Source: Oenanthe sinensis
Lineage: Eukaryota; Streptophyta; Magnoliopsida; Apiales; Apiaceae
DNA: 64,000 nt
Direction of reading: 5' to 3'
Assembly (NCBI GenBank): GCA_028671895.1
Contig: CM053802.1
Coordinates: 15,383,631 to 15,447,630 of the forward strand
A program made the position numbers and the translations under genes. How positions within the stretch are numbered: the first letter of the stretch is position 1; the number at the start of each line of letters is the position of its first letter. Positions 1 to 8,309 of this stretch are shown here, piece after piece. Below the pieces are notes generated by a model. It saw only the letters and a program-made list of their open reading frames with translations. It was not told where the DNA came from and made no database searches.

Positions 1-171
1 CTAACAACTAAGAAAGTAGTACGACATTTAATGACTGTAAATAATAAACAAAAGTTCTGGTTTTATATTTAACAATTTTCCAGATTCATACATAAAAGAT
101 AAGTACAAGATAGTTGTTCCTCTAGTACTGAACAAAAATAACATTGATTCTATCTTTACCTATCCAGGACT
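1..171 (-). other. 3' untranslated stretch of element S after the third ORF
   Basis: This AT-rich stretch lies downstream of the third-ORF stop. I see no polypurine tract or LTR start in it, so the 3' LTR must begin left of the window. Confidence 0.6.
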
Positions 172-3100
172 TCAGTCTTCTGCATTATCAACTTCACCTT
201 CTTCTAAATTTGAACTTCTGTGCACAGGTGTCCTTGGTACCTCTTCAACTTCAGCCGGAGTTACGGTGGACTCTCCATACAATCTTCTCTGTTTAGCCTT
301 TGCTAGCTGAAACATGACTTCCTCTTCAATATGATCTACAGCTTCTTTTTGTACATCATAAGGCTGTGTAGAATCTATCTTTTGCATTTGCCTGATGTAT
401 GATTTAATGTTTCTGGATAAACAGTAGTTCCTTATTTTCTGTGCAGTATCTAGCTTGGCTTGTGATCTGAATCCTTTTGATCTCAACATCCTTTCAACTT
501 GGATCATATACCTCACCGTGTAGCCCTTAAATGATTCCTCATCTAGCTTTATGATTTGATACAACTTGTTTGAGAAAAATCTCACTTCATGAGGATCATT
601 TAATATCTGAGGACTAGCAGTCGTTGCTATATCTCTGAGTCTGTCCCTGAGTAGTTCATTTTCTTCTGAGCTTCTCTTTACTTTGTTTAACAGAACCCAT
701 ATTGCTGATAGTGATCTCTTTCGGAAAAATTCCAAAGATACTCTGAATGTTCCATTCCGGTGAGTGTAGACTAGTATTTGCCAGTCTTCAAGAATGTGAT
801 CCACTATAACAGTGATATAATCAACTTCTTCTTTCAATGCCTTCATGAAGTTATCCAGATTATCATTTGAATCTTCAAGACTTTTGATAACTGAAAGCAT
901 TTGTCTATCTTCAAACGGTCCTTGCTGAGACTTGTCTAGTATTTTCCTTGCTGCATCCCATCTGTCTCCTATCTTCATCTCAATATCTTGTTTTTTCTTC
1001 TTTACTGCTAAGGCCCAAAGCTTCTGTTTTTCTAAGCTTGCCTCTCTTTCAGCTTGGGTTCTTTCCTTGACTAGAGCTTTTAAATTTATAGTTTTGGCAT
1101 GGCTTGCCTTGATGTCTTCCTTTAGCTTCCTCATTGCCTCTTCATAGGCAGGATCATGCTCTTTTTCTTTTGGAAATAGAAATTCATCATCAAAGATAGC
1201 TTCATCTTCAGCTCTGCAGTAGTCAGGATTGAAACCTTGATTTTCCATACTTACTTCATCAAGGAGTTTTTCTTGTTGATAATACTGTTCTTCTGGTTCT
1301 TGATCATACGATTGAAATTCTTCTTCAGAAAACAGCTTTGCTTTACCTTTATCTTGAGTAGTAGCCCCTTCATCTCCAGCTACTTTCTCCTTTGCTTTCT
1401 CCCCCTTAGTTGAGGGATCCTCTTGAGTTTTAGAGGCTTCAAAAGATGTCAACATTTTCTGCATAGTCAGATAGACTTGCTTCATTCCTTCATTCAAATG
1501 TGTCATTCCATCATCCAGTTTGCTAAATCTTTGTGTAGAGATCTTTTCATTTTCAATGATTGTGAGGGTTAAGTTTTTCTCAACGTCATCAATTCTTTCA
1601 TGCAGTTTGCTCACTTCTTTCATATCCTCAGCAATTAGATTCTGAACGTTCTGGATGTCTCGAGTTTTTAGTAGAATGGAGGATTTGACATCTTCAACAT
1701 CTTTTCTCACTATTGACAGCTGCTGTGTTACAGAGGCAGATGTAGAATTTTCTTCTGCTTGTGCTTTAACTTTTAATAATTCAGCTTGAACAATTTGCAT
1801 TTCATTCTGGAGAGCTTCCATTTTGTATAACAGTTCACTTTGTGTGTGTGCACTCATCTCACTTGCACTCTTGTTTATCTCACTATCACTCTGTGCATGT
1901 GTTTCACTCTGTGTTTGCCTCACATCACTCGTGTTTAGCTCCTTTCCAGATCCTGAAGCTGTACCTGCATATATAACAATAGCTTTTGAAGAGTCGAAAT
2001 GCTCTTCTGATGCCTGTGAAGGCGCGTCCTTAACAAGATTAACTTGCCTTGGCTCCGCTACTGACGTAGCTACTCCGTGAATGGAGTCCCATCTCCCTCT
2101 ATGGAGTGGTTGCCTCTCAAATCCACCAGTGGATTCGAGACCTTCTTTAATGAGAACTGGATGTAAGAAATCCAGGGGAGTCACCACCTTAGACAATGTA
2201 ATGACAGGCTCTTGAGAGTCTGTGGTGCTCCTTAATACCTCAGAGGGTATCTGATGCTGCACTGCATCGAAAATGTCATGGTCCACATCATAGGTGGCAT
2301 CCGACCAGTTTTTATTAAAAACATTTTCTTCAACAAATGTGCCCTCATGTGTTGGTTTTTCTTCAAGTGAAGGTTCTGCTAGAGTGATTGCTAGCAGTGT
2401 GTTTTCCTCACTATCTGATGCTGTGGCCGAGCAGCGAATTAGATCACCTGGTTGAGCAAGTGTATCTAGAGAATCTTGGATGGCCATGTTAAAATCCATA
2501 TCCCATTGACTGGAATACGTTGAGGCTGCAGTTGTCTCAAGGTCAACTCTAGAAATTTTTGAAGGAGGAGACAGAGCTGCGGGTTCATTCACATCAGCAC
2601 CAAGACCTCTAACTATTCTGACAGGTTTCTTCCTTTTTCTGACTTTTAATGAAGAGGAGGATGAAGGAGAAACTGTTTGAGGCTCTAATTTAGCTGGGGA
2701 CGGAACCTGTGTGTTTTCGCTGATATCCTGAAGTGTAAGACCATAATTATAGTCCGCCACAGATAAATCTAACAGAGCAGTGGATATATCTATAGGTATT
2801 GAACTAGAAGATTGTGATTGAGATATTACCTGTTGATCTTGTGCCACTTGATTGACATGCTGAGCAGCTTCAAGTAGAAGGTGCACAGGATGATCCATTT
2901 GCATTGGCACTTGCTCTGGCTCTTGTTCCTGCACTGGATGAGCAATAAGATCTAATATCTCAGCCATGTAATCTGTCATTTCCACTGGCACATTTTGAAA
3001 CTTGGGGTTGTTGTGGAGCCTTACAAATAAGTTGTTCTGAGAAGTAGGAGATTCTTCTACAGGACTATTCTGATATAAGGCTTTGTCTTCATCCAACAAC

Positions 3101-3738
3101 AAGTCATTCATGAACAGCATCAGGAACCTCGGATAGTAGACTTGTACATTCTGTTCCCTGCTTTCTGGTTTCCCCATCTTCCTTATAATTTCTTTCAGAA
3201 GCAACTTCCCAAAATTTATCCTCCTGTTGTGGGCCACAGAAAACCCAAAGATTTGCAGTAGTGAAGATATATTGTTGAAGTTGTTCTTTGTAGTGGGAGC
3301 AAACACTTTGGCTAACGTGTCAAAGAAGTAGTCCCACTCGCTTACCAATTTGGACTTTGTCATTCTTACCAAATTGATCTCACCCTGATATCTAATAGAA
3401 TAGAAAAATTCTAGAATTTCTGGTACAGTGGGTGGATTCACGAAATTGTCAGTTGGAAAGCCCAGAATTCTATTCACGTCCTCTTCAGTCACCATGTATT
3501 CACGAACTCCTTTGCTGAATGAGAATTGAACTCTGCTTGCAGTACTCCTATTCCTCGCAGTGGAATACAGCGCCCTAAGTGCTAACACTTGCAACGGGGC
3601 GTCCAGAGTAATTGCAGTTCTTACAAGTGAATGTTCATTGATAAATACGATCCACGGTCGAAACCTCTCGACTGAACAATTTACCGGATTAAAATATCCT
3701 ACAAAATTAGTTTTTACTAATTCGCAAAAACCTGCCAT
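172..3738 (-). CDS. Third ORF (env-like/accessory ORF) of SIRE-like element S, 1188 aa, intact
   Basis: Role unknown. Position 3' of pol matches the extra ORF of plant SIRE elements, sometimes called env-like. Residues about 1-225 form a compact, largely hydrophobic domain (starting MAGFCELVKTNF) that I take to resemble the N-terminal domain of plant transposon-encoded proteins. Residues about 260-640 are low-complexity, rich in Ser, Gln and Glu, with a basic stretch (KVRKRKKPVR) near residue 365 that could be a nuclear localisation signal. Residues about 640-790 have heptad-like character and probably form a coiled coil. A charged region follows, then a second folded-looking C-terminal part (about 960-1130) and an acidic tail. 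I see no obvious signal peptide or strong membrane helix, which argues against a true envelope protein. No internal stop or frameshift. The start chosen is the first ATG. Confidence 0.8.
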   Translation of the reverse strand: MAGFCELVKTNFVGYFNPVNCSVERFRPWIVFINEHSLVRTAITLDAPLQVLALRALYSTARNRSTASRVQFSFSKGVREYMVTEEDVNRILGFPTDNFVNPPTVPEILEFFYSIRYQGEINLVRMTKSKLVSEWDYFFDTLAKVFAPTTKNNFNNISSLLQIFGFSVAHNRRINFGKLLLKEIIRKMGKPESREQNVQVYYPRFLMLFMNDLLLDEDKALYQNSPVEESPTSQNNLFVRLHNNPKFQNVPVEMTDYMAEILDLIAHPVQEQEPEQVPMQMDHPVHLLLEAAQHVNQVAQDQQVISQSQSSSSIPIDISTALLDLSVADYNYGLTLQDISENTQVPSPAKLEPQTVSPSSSSSLKVRKRKKPVRIVRGLGADVNEPAALSPPSKISRVDLETTAASTYSSQWDMDFNMAIQDSLDTLAQPGDLIRCSATASDSEENTLLAITLAEPSLEEKPTHEGTFVEENVFNKNWSDATYDVDHDIFDAVQHQIPSEVLRSTTDSQEPVITLSKVVTPLDFLHPVLIKEGLESTGGFERQPLHRGRWDSIHGVATSVAEPRQVNLVKDAPSQASEEHFDSSKAIVIYAGTASGSGKELNTSDVRQTQSETHAQSDSEINKSASEMSAHTQSELLYKMEALQNEMQIVQAELLKVKAQAEENSTSASVTQQLSIVRKDVEDVKSSILLKTRDIQNVQNLIAEDMKEVSKLHERIDDVEKNLTLTIIENEKISTQRFSKLDDGMTHLNEGMKQVYLTMQKMLTSFEASKTQEDPSTKGEKAKEKVAGDEGATTQDKGKAKLFSEEEFQSYDQEPEEQYYQQEKLLDEVSMENQGFNPDYCRAEDEAIFDDEFLFPKEKEHDPAYEEAMRKLKEDIKASHAKTINLKALVKERTQAEREASLEKQKLWALAVKKKKQDIEMKIGDRWDAARKILDKSQQGPFEDRQMLSVIKSLEDSNDNLDNFMKALKEEVDYITVIVDHILEDWQILVYTHRNGTFRVSLEFFRKRSLSAIWVLLNKVKRSSEENELLRDRLRDIATTASPQILNDPHEVRFFSNKLYQIIKLDEESFKGYTVRYMIQVERMLRSKGFRSQAKLDTAQKIRNYCLSRNIKSYIRQMQKIDSTQPYDVQKEAVDHIEEEVMFQLAKAKQRRLYGESTVTPAEVEEVPRTPVHRSSNLEEGEVDNAED

Positions 3739-4886
3739 TTTTTTTTGATTTAAGCTATTACAAATAATAAAATTACAATGTGCGATTACAAATCAAAATT
3801 GACAATTACAAGTTAATAAATCGAAAATTACACTTTAAATAGAAACCCTAATTTCTAAGAATCCCAAAACAACTTTACTCAACAAGCCACTACACAACTG
3901 ACTTTAATCACAATCAATACTACTCAGCTTCGATTTTTAGCACAACTTAAGAACAGTCAGTTCGCTTTTTGATGAAAATCGGGCAGAGTTTTGTTAGATT
4001 CAAACGATTTTGACACACTAGCAAGCAAAGAGCTTGAGAATAGCAATTAACAGCAACTAATTGCAGTTGAAAAGATTAAGATCGGTCGATTTCTTGTTTA
4101 ATGACAAAAACTGTTCGATTATATGTGTGTATGTATGACTGCGTGTGTGTAAATGACTATTTAGAACTGAGTATGACTAAGAAGGAGTGATAAGCTGTGC
4201 TCGGTATGACTTATTAATAAGTCTCGGTATGACTTTTATTTTAAAGTCTCGGTATGACTTTTATTTTAAATAAAAGGTCATGCCGAATATTTTAAAATTA
4301 GAAGTCATGCTGATATTTAAAATATAAGTCATGTTGATTGCAATAATAAAATAGAATAATTACTTATATTAATAATTGTTTCTAAATTCGAAATAAAATA
4401 ATAAAAATCTTATTCGAATAATAGATAAATTATTATTTATACAATAAATATTAACAAACAATACTCTTTTTAGAAACTATGAGATAAATAACAATAATTT
4501 ACATACTAATTAAAAATTAAAGATATATAATAAATATTTACATTATTAATTTATTTTAATTAATTTAAGAATTAAATTAACTCATGTTTGAATTAATTTA
4601 ATAAGCAAATTAATTTGAATAATTAATAACATAATTATTTATATATAAGTACACACACACAAAAAAATAGAAAACTATATACATTAATTTACATAAATGC
4701 TTAATTTAAACAAAATTACTTATGCTTTAATTGAAATAATTATCTTCTAAGAATATTGATTTAATCTTAAGATAATTTTCCAAAAATTCATAAGCCCTAG
4801 GATTTTATTAATTCAAGCCTCATAAACTCTTTAAATATTAACATTTAATATTTATGAGCTTAAATTAATTCCTAGTAACCAAAAAT
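3739..4886 (-). promoter_or_regulatory. Pol to third-ORF spacer with U3-like repeats, possible internal promoter
   Basis: This 1.15-kb AT-rich, non-coding spacer separates pol from the third ORF. It contains repeats of cggtatgactt (see 4195-4335), followed on the plus strand by AT-rich DNA, the same order as in the S LTR. On the minus strand, downstream of these repeats and upstream of the ATG, there is a TATAAT-like sequence near 4118. This would suit transcription of the third ORF from its own promoter, but that is inference. The motif sharing is seen directly. Confidence 0.45.
4195..4335. repeat. CGGTATGACTT repeat block shared with the S LTR
   Basis: Three exact copies of cggtatgactt begin at about 4202, 4224 and 4250. 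Degenerate inverted copies (gtcatgccga, gtcatgctga, gtcatgttga) follow to about 4335. The same 11-mer recurs about eight times in the U3 part of the S LTR (11257-11527). Confidence 0.85.
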
Positions 4887-7800
4887 TTAGCCATTGTTTA
4901 ACATCCCTAATTCAATAACCAGCTTTGAGAAAGTGGATTCATCAAGTGGTTTTGTGAAGATGTCGGCTAATTGATCTTCTGTGGGTACAAAATGTAACAC
5001 CACAATTCCGTTCATGACATGCTCTCTTATAAAGTGATACCTAATGTCAATGTGCTTGGTTCGCGAATGTTGTACAGGATTGTTGGAAATAGCTATAGCA
5101 CTTGTGTTGTCGCAGAAAATTGGAATTTTGTTCAACGCAAGTCCATAGTCATTTAGCTGATTCCTAATCCACAAGATCTGTGCACAACAGCTACCTGCCG
5201 CAATGTATTCTGCTTCGGCTGTCGAGGTAGATACTGAATGCTGTTTCTTGCTGTACCAGGAGATCAACCGTCGTCCTAGAAACTGACAGCTTCCAGAAGT
5301 ACTTTTCCTGTCCATCCTGCACCCTGCATAGTCTGAATCTGTATAGCCAATTAGGTCAAAACCTGTATCCTTAGGGTACCAAATTCCAAGATTTGGTGTA
5401 CCCTTTAGATATCTAAAAATTCGTTTAACAGCTATTAGATGAGATTCCCTTGGGTCAGATTGAAACCTTGCACATAAGCATGTTGCAAACATTATATCGG
5501 GTCTACTTGTAGTTAGATACAATAATGAGCCTATCATACCTCTGTAGCTTGTGATGTCAACTTTCTTACCAGTTTCATCTTTGTCAAGCTTGGTGACTGT
5601 CGGCATTGGGGTTTTTGCCGGTGAAGAATCTTCTAGACTGTATTTTCTTAGAAGATCTCTTACATACTTTGATTGGCAAATAAAAATCCCATCTTCCTTT
5701 TGCTTTACTTGCAATCCAAGGAAAAATGACAGCTCACCCATCATGCTCATTTCATATCTGCTCTGCATTAACTTAGCAAATCTCTTGCACAGGCTTTCGT
5801 CAGTAGAACCAAATATAATATCGTCAACATAAACTTGGACAAATATCATATCTTTTTCATGCAATTTATAAAAGAGAGTTTTATCTATGACACCTCTTAT
5901 GAAACCATTTTCAAGTAGAAACACACAGAGAGTGTCATACCATGTCATCGGTGCTTGCTTGAGTCCATAGAGGGCTTTGAATAGAAAATACACAAAATCA
6001 GCAAACTCTGGATTTTCAAAGCCAGGGGGCTGTTCCACATATACTTCCTCTTCTAGCTCTCCATTCAGAAATGCACTCTTCACATCCATTTGATAGACTT
6101 TGAAATTGGAATGTGCTGCGAATGCCAGAAATATCCTGATGGCTTCAAGTCTTGCAACTGGTGCGTAGGTCTCGTCATAATCAATTCCCTCTTCCTGGGA
6201 GTAACCCTTTGCAACCAGTCTGGCTTTGTTCCTTGTAACAATGCCATCACCATCTAATTTGTTCCTGTATACCCATTTCGTGCCAATAACAGATCTATCT
6301 TTAGGCCTGGGTACCAGTGTCCAGACTTCTTGTCTTTCGAACTGATTGAGCTCTTCTTGCATGGCAAGAACCCAATCTGGATCAATTAGTGCATCTTCAA
6401 TCTTCTTTGGTTCTTCTTGAGATAGAAAAACTGAGAATAAACATTCATTTGAAGTTGCACTTCTGGTTCTTACTCCAACATCTGGATCACCTATGATCAA
6501 TTCAAAAGGATGATCTCTGCTCCATATCCTTTCCCTAGGTAGGTTTGATCTAGATGATTCGCCTCGAAATTCATTGTGATGTTGTGTTCTGCCAGTTGAT
6601 CCTTCAACTCCCCCTGAGTTGTTGCCAGGATGACTTGTTGATCCACCACTGGTATTAGTAGAATCTCCAGTGTTGCCATTGTTTCCACCATTATTACCTG
6701 GATCATTACCAACATTGATGTCATTATTTCCTGCTGCAACCTCAAGTTCTTCTTCGTCATCAGAATGTGAGTCTGGATAATTGTCAAATTTTAATGACTC
6801 AGAAGAATCTTCAGTTTGGATACTTGGGAGTCTAGTGTCATCAAAAGTTACATTGACACTTTCCTTCACTTGGTGCTGATCAATTATGTATACCCTATAT
6901 GCTCTTCTTGAGTATCCGACAAAAATAGCTTCATGTGCCTTGGCTTCAAATTTGCCACGATGTTCATCTCCATCTTTTAGCACAAAGCATTTGGCTCCAA
7001 ATACATGAAAGTACTTGAGAGTAGGTTTCTTGCCAGCCATTAATTCATAGGGAGTTTTCATATGATCTTTGTTGATTAGAGTTCGATTCTGAGTATAACA
7101 AGCTGTATTTACCGCTTCAGCCCAGAAGTAGATAGGTAACCTTGATTCACTTAGCATAGTTCTTGCAGCTTCAATCAGGGTTCTATTTTTCCTTTCTACA
7201 ACTCCATTTTGTTGCGGAGTTCTTGGTGCTGAATATTGCCTTGTTATCCCCTTGTCTGAGCAGAAATTATTCAGAACTTCATTTTTAAATTCTGTTCCAT
7301 TATCTGATCTGATTGCCCGGACAGGTAACTTTGAATCTAACTCAATCAGCTTTATATGATCAATCACCAAATGTGGAGTTTCATCCTTAGAGTTCAAGAA
7401 TAAAACCCATGTATATTTTGTGAAGTCATCCATAATCACTAAGGCGTATTTCTTCCTTGACATAGACAGAATATTTACTGGACCAAATAAATCCATATGA
7501 AGGAGTTGAAGTGGTTCAGTGATGTTTGTAGTGTCTGTGCCTCTGTGAGTTGCTTTCTTTGACTTCCCTTTCTGACATGCCTCACACAAGCCTTCTTGTG
7601 TAAATTCCATCGGAGGCAGTCCTCTCACCAAATCCCTCTTGACTAGAGAGTTCATTGTTTTGAAATTCAGGTGTGAGAGCTTCTTGTGCCATAGCCAACT
7701 TTCCTCTGTTGAAGCTTTTGAATAAAAACAGTTTGCTTCAGCTTCAGTTCCCGAGTTGAAATCAGCTACGTACAAGTTTCCTTTCCTTACTCCACGCAAG

Positions 7801-8120
7801 GCTAGTCTGTCTTCTTTAGAATGAGCTATTAAGCACTTTTCCTTGATAAAGTTTACTTTGTAACCTCTATCACAAAATTGACTGACGCTGAGTAGATTGT
7901 GCTTAAGTCCTTCCACCAAAGAGACATTTTCAATGATAACATTTCCTGTATTTAACTTGCCATATCCCGTAGTCATTCCTTTGCTGTTATCTCCAAAGGT
8001 GACGATTGGGCCAGCTCTCTCAACCACGTCTGATAGCAGGGCTCTATCTCCGGTCATATGCCTTGACGATCCGCTGTCCAGGATCCATATAACTCGGTTT
8101 GCCTGTCTAACTCCCTGCAA
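4887..8120 (-). CDS. pol: Pol polyprotein of element S (protease, integrase, RT, RNase H)
   Basis: Ty1/copia Pol, about 1077 residues in the open part, for cleavage of the polyprotein, cDNA synthesis and integration. Protease: DSGSSRHMTG, with the catalytic Asp near residue 15. GAG-pre-integrase zinc-binding domain: His145/His150 and Cys179/Cys182. Integrase core: Asp210 (HMDLFG), Asp273 (RSDNGTEF) and Glu309 (NGVVERKN). Residues about 440-525 are an Asn/Gly/Ser-rich linker. RT: YQMDVKSAFLNGELEEEVY near 676-694, and YVDD at 764-767. RNase H: DSDYAGC near 928, STAEAEY near 967-972, CDNTSA near 1003 and KHIDIRYHF near 1022. All catalytic residues I looked for are present. The frame opens at a TTG just after stop codons, so there is no natural ATG. 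It is presumably made as a Gag-Pol fusion; see the junction entry. Confidence 0.93.
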   Translation of the reverse strand: MQGVRQANRVIWILDSGSSRHMTGDRALLSDVVERAGPIVTFGDNSKGMTTGYGKLNTGNVIIENVSLVEGLKHNLLSVSQFCDRGYKVNFIKEKCLIAHSKEDRLALRGVRKGNLYVADFNSGTEAEANCFYSKASTEESWLWHKKLSHLNFKTMNSLVKRDLVRGLPPMEFTQEGLCEACQKGKSKKATHRGTDTTNITEPLQLLHMDLFGPVNILSMSRKKYALVIMDDFTKYTWVLFLNSKDETPHLVIDHIKLIELDSKLPVRAIRSDNGTEFKNEVLNNFCSDKGITRQYSAPRTPQQNGVVERKNRTLIEAARTMLSESRLPIYFWAEAVNTACYTQNRTLINKDHMKTPYELMAGKKPTLKYFHVFGAKCFVLKDGDEHRGKFEAKAHEAIFVGYSRRAYRVYIIDQHQVKESVNVTFDDTRLPSIQTEDSSESLKFDNYPDSHSDDEEELEVAAGNNDINVGNDPGNNGGNNGNTGDSTNTSGGSTSHPGNNSGGVEGSTGRTQHHNEFRGESSRSNLPRERIWSRDHPFELIIGDPDVGVRTRSATSNECLFSVFLSQEEPKKIEDALIDPDWVLAMQEELNQFERQEVWTLVPRPKDRSVIGTKWVYRNKLDGDGIVTRNKARLVAKGYSQEEGIDYDETYAPVARLEAIRIFLAFAAHSNFKVYQMDVKSAFLNGELEEEVYVEQPPGFENPEFADFVYFLFKALYGLKQAPMTWYDTLCVFLLENGFIRGVIDKTLFYKLHEKDMIFVQVYVDDIIFGSTDESLCKRFAKLMQSRYEMSMMGELSFFLGLQVKQKEDGIFICQSKYVRDLLRKYSLEDSSPAKTPMPTVTKLDKDETGKKVDITSYRGMIGSLLYLTTSRPDIMFATCLCARFQSDPRESHLIAVKRIFRYLKGTPNLGIWYPKDTGFDLIGYTDSDYAGCRMDRKSTSGSCQFLGRRLISWYSKKQHSVSTSTAEAEYIAAGSCCAQILWIRNQLNDYGLALNKIPIFCDNTSAIAISNNPVQHSRTKHIDIRYHFIREHVMNGIVVLHFVPTEDQLADIFTKPLDESTFSKLVIELGMLNNG

Positions 8121-8309
8121 TTATCAAACGGATTAACTTGTCTTCGGAGCCCAAAATTGATTGGGCCCGACATACTTAAAGAATTGACCTTTGTCTGCTT
8201 TAACAACAGATCCTTTTTGAACAACATCATTTTGTTCCTTGACTGTTCCTACCTTCCTATAAGCAGTCTTAACAACTTTCTGTTTAGACTTAGGAATATA
8301 TGATTCCTA
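8118..8309 (-). other. Gag-pol junction: in-frame UAG, then three stops before the protease
   Basis: The gag stop is UAG (8309-8307), followed by GAA. The same frame then stays open for 57 codons, and 8309 and 8120 are in phase (189 nt). Three further in-frame stops occur just before the protease: UAA (8135-8133), UGA (8126-8124) and UAA (8123-8121). Readthrough of a UAG after gag is known for some SIRE elements. The extra stops mean readthrough alone would not reach Pol in this copy, unless another mechanism exists or the copy is defective. Confidence 0.75.

Noticed and set aside
6497..6787. Second-frame ORF of 96 codons inside pol
   Set aside because: Shadow of the Asn/Gly-rich linker of Pol in another frame.
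8113..8137. 23-nt GT...AG segment between gag and pol as an intron
   Set aside because: Far below the usual minimum plant intron length, and removing it does not join the gag and pol frames.
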